DNA of 5,286 bases from Oscillospiraceae bacterium (GTDB lineage Bacteria; Bacillota_A; Clostridia; Oscillospirales; Oscillospiraceae), in assembly GCA_017398105.1 (NCBI GenBank), contig JAFQHF010000081.1:1-5286 (forward strand). Direction: 5' to 3'. A program made the translations under genes and the position numbers. The notes beneath the pieces are model-generated. The model saw only the letters and a list, made by a program, of their open reading frames with translations. It was not told the DNA's origin and ran no database searches. This document shows positions 1 through 5,264 of the stretch, one piece after another (position 1 is the stretch's first letter; each line of letters begins with the position of its first letter).

Positions 1-213
1 ATCGACATAGCGCATGATCTCTTCCTTGATTTCGTCAGCGATCTTGCGGCCGTCTTCGTAGTATCTGGTGCAGGCCTCGGTGGAGATGGTGAAGCCCTGA
101 GGGACAGGCAGACCGATGTTGGTCATTTCGGCCAGGTTTGCACCCTTGCCGCCCAGCAGCTCCCGCATTTTACCGTTGCCTTCGGTAAACAGGTAGACAT
201 ACTTGTGAGACAT
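1..213 (-). CDS. ppdK: Pyruvate, phosphate dikinase, N-terminal fragment
   Basis: This is the start of pyruvate, phosphate dikinase, cut by the window edge: 71 residues are visible, while the family is usually near 880. The enzyme interconverts pyruvate, ATP and phosphate with phosphoenolpyruvate, AMP and pyrophosphate in the cytoplasm; in anaerobic Firmicutes it links glycolysis and gluconeogenesis. The translation begins [12 protein letters not shown] and carries the hallmark [10 protein letters not shown] segment (residues 21-30) followed by [11 protein letters not shown] (33-43), both part of the N-terminal nucleotide-binding domain. The frame is open to base 1. The ATG at 211-213 is preceded by AAAGGGG (bases 223-229, read on minus) at 9 bases, which supports this start. 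It has its own promoter and a structured leader upstream. Related PEP synthases share the fold, but the opening residues fit PPDK better. Confidence 0.95.
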   Translation of the reverse strand, partial: MSHKYVYLFTEGNGKMRELLGGKGANLAEMTNIGLPVPQGFTISTEACTRYYEDGRKIADEIKEEIMRYVD

Positions 214-229
214 TCTTTTGTACCCCTTT

Positions 230-266
230 CAATTGATCAGGCGTGCCATTTTCGCCTGTTAAATTG
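230..266 (-). promoter_or_regulatory. Hairpin in the ppdK 5' leader, next to the ribosome site
   Basis: On the minus strand the arms at 253-266 and 230-243 pair over 14 positions with two mismatches: an inner CAGGCG/CGCCTG and an outer CAATT/AATTG. The loop is 9 bases (244-252). The helix ends directly beside the Shine-Dalgarno run at 223-229, within the predicted ~78-base leader. This is seen in the sequence; a role in mRNA stability or translation is inference. No known riboswitch family was recognised. Confidence 0.5.
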
Positions 267-298
267 TATTTTTCGATCGGTTCTATTAACGCTCATAC

Positions 299-327
299 AG
301 TATACCACGTATATACAAAAATTGCAA
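299..327 (-). promoter_or_regulatory. ppdK promoter (sigma-A type)
   Basis: On the minus strand there is TTGCAA (322-327), a 17-base spacer, then TATACT (299-304). Five of six bases match the -35 consensus TTGACA and five of six match the -10 consensus TATAAT. A/T-rich sequence lies upstream of the -35 box. The predicted start site is near base 292, giving a leader of about 78 bases before ppdK. Confidence 0.7.
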
Positions 328-399
328 ATCATTTTACAAAAAATTCTTGCATTTTTTCCAATTTCTCCGGTAACGTTTTCGAAACGAAAGTTTCCCTGC

Positions 400-429
400 A
401 AAAAGAGGGGACGGCCATGCCATCCCCTC
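400..429 (-). terminator. Intrinsic terminator of the M15 peptidase gene
   Basis: Read on minus, an 11-bp stem (GAGGGGATGGC with GCCGTCCCCTC, one G-T pair) closes a 3-base ATG loop and is followed by TTTTT (400-404). It starts 24 bases after the stop codon of the 454-2442 gene and upstream of the ppdK promoter, so it separates the two same-direction genes into independent transcripts. No T run follows on the plus strand. Confidence 0.9.
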
Positions 430-453
430 CCGGTTCTGTGAAATTGCGGCGGG

Positions 454-2442
454 TCACTCCGCCAGATAGCCCTTACTGTCGAAGGTGTAGGTCTTTCCGT
501 TCATCTCCAGGGTCTTGCCGGAGAACAGGTTTCCCTTGGCATCCCGCCACCGCCAGCCAGTATCGTCTTTGACCCAGCACTGGGCGCTGACACCGTTGGC
601 GACCTTGATCAGGGCCAGCTTATCTCTTGCGTCATTGTCCTGGAAGTGCCACCATTCGGACACCAGACCGCCGAAGCCTGCGCCGGTCATGATCTTGCTC
701 AGGTGCTTGGCATCCTCGGTGTTGCGGCTGAGGACGCTGTACTGGCTCAGATCGTGCATGGAGCTCTGCATGGGGATCTCCACGCCGGTCTTCAGATCCT
801 CGATGGTCAGATCCAGGGCGATGCCCAGATTGTGCATGGAGCCGGTGTTTGCCAGGAAGGCGTTGAGCACATAGTTGTAGCCCGTCATGACCCAGCCGTA
901 GGTCAGATAGTCCAGGTCCCGTCTGGGCTCCTCCGGCAGATCTGTGATGCTGGACCGGGGTTCGCCGGTATAGGTCACCTCCGGCAGTGGATCGTTGAGG
1001 ATCTTCTCTGTCCGGTCGTAGATATCCCGGGTGGTGATATAGGGCCGGAAGGAATCGTAGATCTTCAGCCGGAAGCCCTCCTTCTGGGCGCTGCGGGCAG
1101 CTTTCATCAGCTTCTGGGCGGTGGGATACAGCAGCGGCACCAGGAAGGAGCCGTCATCCTGACAGATATTCTCATAGCCGGGACTGACCACGCCCGTCAC
1201 ATCGGGAATGCCGAATTCATGGACGGCATAGATGGAATAGACGCTGTTGGTGATGTTGTAGCTGCACAGGTCTCCCAGGTAGTCCGGCAGGTTGATCATG
1301 CAGTAATTGCTGTCGATGTAGCAGATCCGGTCGTTGACCCGGATGGCAAACAGGCCGTTGGTCTCCTCCAGCACGCAGAAGGCCTCGCCCTGCTTCACAT
1401 GATCGGCGATCCGGAGCCAGCCGGAATCGGCGTACACCGGCAGATCCTTCAGCGCCCAGATGGTCGCGTACTGGGTCAGCTTATGGACGGTGAAAGGCAC
1501 ACTGTCGGAAACTGCCTCCTCATGACCGTCCCCGGGGTCCACGGCCACGATCCGGTATTCATATTTACCGGGATTCAGCCAGGGGGTTGCATAGGTTCTC
1601 TTTTCTCCGGCGGCAACGGTCTTGACCGTCTCCCAGCCGCTGCCGGTGCTGCGCTGCACCTCATAGCTGCAGCCCCGGATCTCCGACCAGTGCAGGGTAC
1701 GCTTGTATTTGGAGGGAACCTCCATGCTGACAGCCAGATTCCACTGGGTCAGATCCTTTGCAAGGAAGGAACCGGCAGGGGCCTCCGCGCCGTAGTACAG
1801 CATACCGCTGTCTTCCCGCAGGGCGCTGGCTTTAAAATAGTAGCGCTGACCTTCCGGAGGCAGGGAGAGACCTGCGTCACCGAACTGCAGCACCAGGAAG
1901 GGGTCCTCCACGATCTGATCCAGCAGCACATTGCCTTGCTCATCCAGCATCCGGCACTGCCAGGCATCGGCATTGCGGGGGTCCACCACGATGCTGACGG
2001 CCTGCCGGCCTGCATCCATATAGGTCTCCAGCACCCGGACACCGGGGAAGGTGCCTTCTAGAGGGGCTTCCAGCACATCATCGCTGATGCGGATGCTCTT
2101 TCCCACCAGAGTCTTGTACCCGGCAACGGAGGAGATGCGCAGCGTCAGCTCCAGATCCTCCGGCAGCTGGGGCATGGGGAAATTTTTGTGGCTGTCGGTA
2201 AAATTCCGGTACAGCAGCTCTTCTCCATGGAAGATCTCAACGCGGTATTGGTCAGCCCCCTCCGCCTGGGGCCAGGACAGCAGCAGCGCGCCGTCGGACT
2301 GTTCCTGCAGGGTCATTTCCCCCTGGGGCATGGCGGTATCCGCCATAAAATAGGGGAGAAGGAAGCCGAATACCGCTCCGGCAGCAGCCAGGAGCAGCAG
2401 GGCGATGAGGGTCACGGAAAGCAGCTTTTTCATTTTCTTCAT
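454..2442 (-). CDS. Membrane-anchored surface protein with VanX/VanY-type M15 peptidase domain
   Basis: This 662-residue exported protein probably cleaves D-Ala-D-Ala-type peptidoglycan stems or dipeptides outside the membrane. Residues 1-34 are a Lys-rich start plus a long hydrophobic segment (uncleaved anchor or signal peptide). Three fibronectin-III-like beta modules follow (roughly 40-120, 125-230, 230-320), then an SH3-like module (about 322-385). The M15 domain covers about 390-612 and has the expected marks: DSFRP (463-467, substrate Arg466), SMHNLGIALD (535-544, zinc ligands His537 and Asp544) and SEWWHF (595-600, catalytic Glu596 and ligand His599). Residues 622-660 (GWRWRD...YTFDSKGYL) resemble one wall/glucan-binding repeat. 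All catalytic residues are present. Two starts are possible: ATG at 2440-2442 (Met1) or at 2431-2433 (Met4). The GAAGAGAG run at 2443-2450 is better spaced for Met4. It is a single-gene unit with its own promoter and terminator. DD-carboxypeptidase versus dipeptidase activity cannot be settled from sequence. Confidence 0.9.
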   Translation of the reverse strand: MKKMKKLLSVTLIALLLLAAAGAVFGFLLPYFMADTAMPQGEMTLQEQSDGALLLSWPQAEGADQYRVEIFHGEELLYRNFTDSHKNFPMPQLPEDLELTLRISSVAGYKTLVGKSIRISDDVLEAPLEGTFPGVRVLETYMDAGRQAVSIVVDPRNADAWQCRMLDEQGNVLLDQIVEDPFLVLQFGDAGLSLPPEGQRYYFKASALREDSGMLYYGAEAPAGSFLAKDLTQWNLAVSMEVPSKYKRTLHWSEIRGCSYEVQRSTGSGWETVKTVAAGEKRTYATPWLNPGKYEYRIVAVDPGDGHEEAVSDSVPFTVHKLTQYATIWALKDLPVYADSGWLRIADHVKQGEAFCVLEETNGLFAIRVNDRICYIDSNYCMINLPDYLGDLCSYNITNSVYSIYAVHEFGIPDVTGVVSPGYENICQDDGSFLVPLLYPTAQKLMKAARSAQKEGFRLKIYDSFRPYITTRDIYDRTEKILNDPLPEVTYTGEPRSSITDLPEEPRRDLDYLTYGWVMTGYNYVLNAFLANTGSMHNLGIALDLTIEDLKTGVEIPMQSSMHDLSQYSVLSRNTEDAKHLSKIMTGAGFGGLVSEWWHFQDNDARDKLALIKVANGVSAQCWVKDDTGWRWRDAKGNLFSGKTLEMNGKTYTFDSKGYLAE

Positions 2443-2460
2443 CTCTCTTCTGGTCAGGAA

Positions 2461-2486
2461 GTTATGTTAATTCAGTTTACCATAAC
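2461..2486. promoter_or_regulatory. Candidate operator: 26-bp palindrome over the M15 gene promoter
   Basis: The 10-base arms GTTATGTTAA (2461-2470) and TTACCATAAC (2477-2486) are reverse complements at 9 of 10 positions around a 6-base centre. The palindrome covers the minus-strand -10 box (2474-2479) and the predicted start site (~2467). That placement is typical of a repressor operator. The regulator is unknown, and no regulator gene of this type is in the window. Confidence 0.5.
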
Positions 2487-2502
2487 AGACGGATAAAATC
2501 AA
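2474..2502 (-). promoter_or_regulatory. Promoter of the M15 peptidase gene
   Basis: On minus: TTGATT (2497-2502), a 17-base spacer, TAAACT (2474-2479). Both boxes match consensus at four of six positions and the spacing is ideal. An A/T-rich stretch lies just upstream. The predicted start is near 2467, leaving a leader of about 25 bases. Confidence 0.6.
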
Positions 2503-2621
2503 CAGGAAAGGAAAAATTTTGTTTACGTAACACCAATCACCCGTCTGTGCAGCCGCATGATCCGCAGAACAGACTGCAGAAAACCCACGGAAAGCCTTGA
2601 AGGGGATTATTGACACACTGA

Positions 2622-2643
2622 GGGCGGATTGAAAATCCGCCTC
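2622..2643. repeat. Hairpin just after noc, without a T run
   Basis: GGCGGATT (2623-2630) and AATCCGCC (2634-2641) form a perfect 8-bp stem with a GAA loop, placed directly after the noc stop codon (2643-2645). In the direction of noc transcription it is followed by CTCAGTGTGTC, not a T run, so it is a poor intrinsic terminator. It may protect the 3' end, act with Rho, or be a dispersed palindromic repeat. Confidence 0.5.
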
Positions 2644-3425
2644 TACTTTGGGATGGTGATGGTCAGCACGATCTGGCTGTCGGTCTCCCGGCGTTCGGAT
2701 ACGGCGCTGATGCCGGAAAGCTGGATTTTCTGCAGATTCTGGGTCAGGCTGTTGAGGAATGCGCCTACGTTTGCCTTTTTGGGCTGCTCCTCTCTTTGCG
2801 CCAGCAGGCTTTCCACATACCGCTCCGTCCGGGCCACGCTCATGCCTTCTTTGGCAATGCGGCTGATAGCGGCAAGGGTTTGCTCCTGGCTTTGCAGCTT
2901 CAGCAGAGCCCGGGCGTGGCGTTCTGTCAGATTTGCCTGGCGCAGGGCGTTCAAAACCGCTTCGCTGTGCCGCAGGATGCGCAGCTTGTTGGCGATGGCG
3001 CTCTGGCTTTTGCCCAGGAGCCGGGCCAGCTGCTCCTGGCTCATGCCGTAGTCCCGGGCCAGCCGGGCCAGGCCCATGGCCTCCTCGATAAAGTCCAGAT
3101 CCTGCCGCTGCAGATTCTCCACCATGGCCGCAAGTCCCGATTCCTGATCGTCCATATTCATCAGGATGCAGGGCACATCCGTGACCCCTGCCAGCTCCGC
3201 AGCCCGCAGCCGCCGCTCCCCGGAGATCAGCTCATAGCCATTGCCCCGGCGGCGCACTGACAGGGGCTGCAGAATACCATGGCGGCGGATGGAGTCCGCC
3301 AGCTCGTCCAGGGCATCCTCCCGGAAGACCTTCCGGGGCTGTGCCGGGTTGGGCTGGATGGCGCGGGTGGGAAGAAACACCACCCGACCGGTTTCCATGT
3401 AGGTTTTCAGCTTCTGGCAATGCAT
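2643..3425 (-). CDS. noc: Noc-type ParB-family nucleoid occlusion protein
   Basis: This 260-residue ParB/Spo0J/Noc-family protein binds DNA in the cytoplasm. Family members are CTP-dependent DNA clamps; Noc keeps the division septum off the nucleoid. The N-terminal ParB domain runs about 15-108, with GERRLRA (69-75) as the CTP-binding motif and ENLQR (103-107). A helix-turn-helix occupies about 129-150, and the C-terminal dimerisation segment is about 220-260. The four residues reported to switch specificity between parS and the Noc site align as Gln141, Lys147, Arg152 and Arg169 (within TERHARALL). Three are the Noc residues; Arg152 replaces Lys. This favours Noc over Spo0J/ParB. The start at 3423-3425 is firm: AGGAGG at 3433-3438 lies 7 bases upstream. 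The N terminus lacks the hydrophobic amphipathic helix of Bacillus Noc. No convincing promoter was found; a lone TAAAAT (3457-3462) lacks a -35 partner. Transcription may come from its own weak promoter upstream. Confidence 0.92.
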   Translation of the reverse strand: MHCQKLKTYMETGRVVFLPTRAIQPNPAQPRKVFREDALDELADSIRRHGILQPLSVRRRGNGYELISGERRLRAAELAGVTDVPCILMNMDDQESGLAAMVENLQRQDLDFIEEAMGLARLARDYGMSQEQLARLLGKSQSAIANKLRILRHSEAVLNALRQANLTERHARALLKLQSQEQTLAAISRIAKEGMSVARTERYVESLLAQREEQPKKANVGAFLNSLTQNLQKIQLSGISAVSERRETDSQIVLTITIPK

Positions 3426-3538
3426 TGCCCGTCCTCCTCAAGATTCAAGTGGTTCCATTTTAGCCCCTGGATGTTGGGAAGAACAGCGAAAACAGATAGC
3501 CGTCCCGATAAATTTACCCGACAGGATTTTTGAAAATT

Positions 3539-3640
3539 GCAGGGCAGAGGCCTGCCTCCGCCGGGCATTGTCAAAGACTGCGCATAAAGTTTGCTGCTCA
3601 AAGATCGCAGCTTCCCGGCGGGGGCATGCCCCCGCCCTAC
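3539..3640. repeat. 102-bp inverted-repeat (MITE-like) element
   Basis: The end segments 3539-3565 and 3614-3640 are inverted copies matching at 22 of 27 positions. Each end is itself palindromic: GGCGGGGGCA/TGCCCCCGCC is a perfect 20-bp palindrome at 3617-3636. Inside, AAG-A-CTGCG (3574-3582) pairs with CGCAGCTT (3606-3613) with one bulged A, so the whole element can fold into one long hairpin with a ~23-base loop. No coding frame or transposase was seen. Similar GC-rich palindromic intergenic elements are known in gut Clostridia; mobility is inference. Confidence 0.6.
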
Positions 3641-3676
3641 GGTATTGTATTGCATAAATTTATCGATAAAAAGGTA

Positions 3677-3705
3677 TTTACTTTTTTTGTCAAATCGTGT
3701 ATAGT
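3677..3705 (+). promoter_or_regulatory. folT promoter
   Basis: TTTACT (3677-3682), a 17-base spacer, then TATAGT (3700-3705). The -35 matches four of six consensus bases and the -10 five of six. The predicted start is near base 3712, exactly at the 5' edge of the first aptamer helix, which independently supports the call. Confidence 0.65.
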
Positions 3706-3712
3706 AGTCCCT

Positions 3713-3813
3713 GAACAGAGTAGGAGACCTCGCGTTAAGTGCCGACGGGACGGGGAGTTGCCCGATGGACGAAGGAAAGCTTTTCCACGATGGGGTCACC
3801 GCACCCGCTGTTG
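3713..3813 (+). promoter_or_regulatory. Tetrahydrofolate (THF) riboswitch aptamer
   Basis: This folded RNA senses tetrahydrofolate and controls folT. The conserved strings GAGTAG (3718-3723), CGCGTTAAGTG (3731-3741), ACGAA (3769-3773) and ACCCGCT (3803-3809) match the class I THF riboswitch as I remember it. Helices: P1 AACAG/CTGTT (3714-3718 with 3808-3812); P2 GGAGACC/GGTCACC (3723-3729 with 3794-3800, one A-A mismatch); P3 CCGACGGG/CCCGATGG (3742-3749 with 3761-3768, one G-T and one A-A); and a local hairpin GGAAAGCTTTTCC (3774-3786). The P3 loop GGGAG (3753-3757) can pair with CACCC (3802-3806) as the family pseudoknot, with one A-A mismatch. It sits directly upstream of a folate-family S component, the family's typical target. 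Confidence 0.9.
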
Positions 3814-3913
3814 CATATGGGACATCCTCCTTTATGTAGCAACGATACTCGGTCGGGCAATTGGTCGGCTGTACATACCTTGCTGCCTTTCCCACGGGTG
3901 ATCCGGATCTGAA

Positions 3914-3951
3914 ATGCAACTCCCCAGCGGTTTTTGCCGCCGGGGTTTTTT
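3914..3951 (+). terminator. Riboswitch-controlled intrinsic terminator
   Basis: The stem CCCCAGCGG (3922-3930) with CCGCCGGGG (3937-3945) has one A-C mismatch and a TTTTTG loop, and is followed by TTTTTT (3946-3951), then GTTTTT. The competing antiterminator is visible: aptamer bases CCGCTGTTGCAT (3805-3816) pair with ATGCAA (3914-3919) and CAGCGG (3925-3930), skipping 5 bases. This takes away the terminator's 5' arm. Ligand-stabilised P1 would hold CTGTT and leave the terminator free, so folate is predicted to repress. Confidence 0.9.
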
Positions 3952-4012
3952 GTTTTTCGGATACCCGTACTGGCAGAAGCCTTCCGTTGCTTATCATTAA
4001 GGAGGCTTTTTT

Positions 4013-5110
4013 ATGTCAAGAATCCAAAAATCAACCGCTGTCTACAAAACCCCATTCTCCGCAGCCTACTGGCGGGACGCCGCCGCTGAGCTGAAGGACA
4101 CCAAGATGCTGGTGGTCACCGCCCTGATGATCGCCCTTCGTGTGGCCCTGAAGCCCCTGGCAATCCCCCTGGGTCCCCAGCTGAGCATCCAGACCGCCAT
4201 GCTGGCAACCGCTCTGGGCGCCATGATCTACGGCCCTGTGGTGGCCATCCCCGCCGCCATGATCTCCGACACCGTGGGCTTTATGATCTACCCCACCGGC
4301 GATTACTTCCTGCCCTTCATGCTGACAGAGATCGCATCCACCATGTTCTACGCCATCTTCCTGTACCGGGCGGAGAAGGTGACCCCCATCCGGGTGATGC
4401 TCAGCCGCTTCTGCATCTGCCTTTTCGTCAATGTGATCCTGCAGCAGTTCATCTACGCCTGGTGGTACACCTACATCGGCAACCCCGAGCAGGCCAAGGA
4501 ACAGATCCTGGGCATCATGACCGTGGCAAGAATCTTTAAGAATCTGGCCATGTTCCCCATTGAGGCCGTGGTGCTGACACTGTTCCTGCGTTTCCTGATG
4601 CCGGTGTGCAAGCGGGCACGGCTGGTGTTCTCTTCCGAAAGCGACATGAAGTTCGATAAGAAGCAGATCATCACCCTGGTCTGCCTGATCCTGGTGGGCA
4701 GCGTCTCTGCCGTCAGCTACATGGCCTACCGCTACTCCACCTCCTCCCGGTCTGCCGACTATAAGACCGAAGAGCGTGTGGCGATCCAGAAGTCCATGGC
4801 CGACCTGGTTCTGGAAAAGACCGACGACTGGGACGAAGAGACTGTGATCACCATTGTGGACAGCGCCTACCGGGGCCTGTTTGAATCCGACACCGACTAT
4901 ACCGTTGCGGTGTATGTTCTGGACGAGGAAGCCTTCGCCGCCGGTCAGGCCGAGGATGAAAGCTATACCATGGACACCCTGTGGAAATACTCCAAGTCCG
5001 GCCCCAAGAAGGACAAGTACCAGTCCCTGATCAAGGTGGCCAGCTGCGACATCGTGAAGAACGAAAAAACCGGAGAGATCCTGGAATTCGTCTGCACCCC
5101 TGTGGAATAA
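4013..5110 (+). CDS. folT: Folate-family ECF transporter S component with extra C-terminal domain
   Basis: This 365-residue membrane protein is the substrate-binding (S) component for folate in an energy-coupling factor transporter. It would work with shared EcfA, EcfA' and EcfT subunits encoded elsewhere. Residues 1-30 are cytoplasmic (AYWRDAAAELKDTK, common in clostridial FolT). Six membrane segments lie at about 32-52, 58-77, 78-94, 99-118, 128-150 and 170-197. Family-typical stretches include ISDTVGFMIYPTGDYFLPF (84-102) and RIFKNLAMFPIE (173-184). Typical FolT proteins end near residue 200. Here a charged linker is followed by a seventh hydrophobic segment (about 218-238) and a soluble, acidic ~127-residue tail (239-365) that I do not recognise; the membrane count suggests it faces outside. 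The ATG is fixed by AAGGAGG at 3999-4005, 7 bases upstream. Expression is controlled by the THF riboswitch, which supports folate as substrate. No frameshift is evident. Confidence 0.92.
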   Translation: MSRIQKSTAVYKTPFSAAYWRDAAAELKDTKMLVVTALMIALRVALKPLAIPLGPQLSIQTAMLATALGAMIYGPVVAIPAAMISDTVGFMIYPTGDYFLPFMLTEIASTMFYAIFLYRAEKVTPIRVMLSRFCICLFVNVILQQFIYAWWYTYIGNPEQAKEQILGIMTVARIFKNLAMFPIEAVVLTLFLRFLMPVCKRARLVFSSESDMKFDKKQIITLVCLILVGSVSAVSYMAYRYSTSSRSADYKTEERVAIQKSMADLVLEKTDDWDEETVITIVDSAYRGLFESDTDYTVAVYVLDEEAFAAGQAEDESYTMDTLWKYSKSGPKKDKYQSLIKVASCDIVKNEKTGEILEFVCTPVE

Positions 5111-5123
5111 GATATCGATAACA

Positions 5124-5150
5124 TGAGGGCACGCGTTATGCGTGCCCTCA
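5124..5150. terminator. Perfect 11-bp hairpin after folT (possible terminator)
   Basis: TGAGGGCACGC (5124-5134) and GCGTGCCCTCA (5140-5150) pair perfectly around a GTTAT loop, 13 bases after the folT stop. The sequence after it is GACTGTCAAAAAAG, with no T run. On the minus strand the T run lies before the stem, not after it. It is well placed to end or protect the folT mRNA, but it is not a classical intrinsic terminator. Confidence 0.5.
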
Positions 5151-5192
5151 GACTGTCAAAAAAGTAGATTTACACGTAAAAGTTTACCAAAA

Positions 5193-5264
5193 TGCACAGC
5201 ACCCAAAGCCTCCCTTGTGTAAAGGGAGGTGGCTCGCCGTAAGGCGAGACGGAGGGATTGTGCA
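5193..5264. repeat. Three-stem palindromic intergenic repeat
   Basis: An outer pair TGCACA (5193-5198)/TGTGCA (5259-5264) encloses two perfect hairpins: CCTCCCTT/AAGGGAGG (5209-5229, loop GTGTA) and CTCGCC/GGCGAG (5233-5248, loop GTAA). The resulting shape is a three-way junction. From memory, very similar GCCTCCCTT...AAGGGAGGTGGC...CGGAGGGATT sequences occur many times between genes in gut Clostridia, so this is probably one copy of a dispersed repeat. No coding content was recognised. Confidence 0.65.

Larger units (their letters stand above)
3426..4012. other. Divergent noc/folT intergenic region (587 bases)
   Basis: This gene-free stretch separates divergently read noc and folT. From left to right it holds the noc ribosome site (3433-3438), about 100 bases with no clear signal except a 9-base ATAAATTTA at 3508-3516 (repeated at 3654-3662), the inverted-repeat element, the folT promoter, the THF riboswitch, its terminator, and the folT ribosome site AAGGAGG (3999-4005). 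Reading frames crossing it have no recognisable protein and overlap the structured RNA. Confidence 0.8.

Noticed and set aside
369..382. CcpA cre-like sequence (TCGAAAACGTTACC on minus) upstream of the ppdK promoter
   Set aside because: It matches the central part of the cre consensus but misses the conserved TG start, and it lies well upstream of the -35 box. Too weak to call.
646..2061. A 471-codon open frame on the plus strand opposite the M15 gene
   Set aside because: It is fully antisense to a gene with clear catalytic motifs; its translation is low-complexity, rich in Gly, His, Ile and Gln, with no recognisable domain. It is a by-product of GC-rich third positions.
2610..2615. TTGACA on the plus strand as a -35 box
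   Set aside because: No -10-like hexamer at 16-18 bases, and no plus-strand gene follows; the downstream sequence is the antisense of noc.
3457..3462. TAAAAT on minus as a noc -10 box
   Set aside because: Distance to the start codon is fine, but the hexamer 17 bases upstream (TGTTCT) matches only two of six -35 positions.
3841..3905. Possible SRP RNA-like stretch on minus (GGGAAAGGCAGCAAGG)
   Set aside because: The conserved GGAAGGAAGCAGC core of bacterial SRP RNA is absent, and the region is explained as the riboswitch expression platform.
3407..3997. A 196-codon minus-strand frame across the noc/folT intergenic region
   Set aside because: It runs antisense through the THF riboswitch, the terminator and the inverted-repeat element, and overlaps the noc start. 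No protein family is recognisable.
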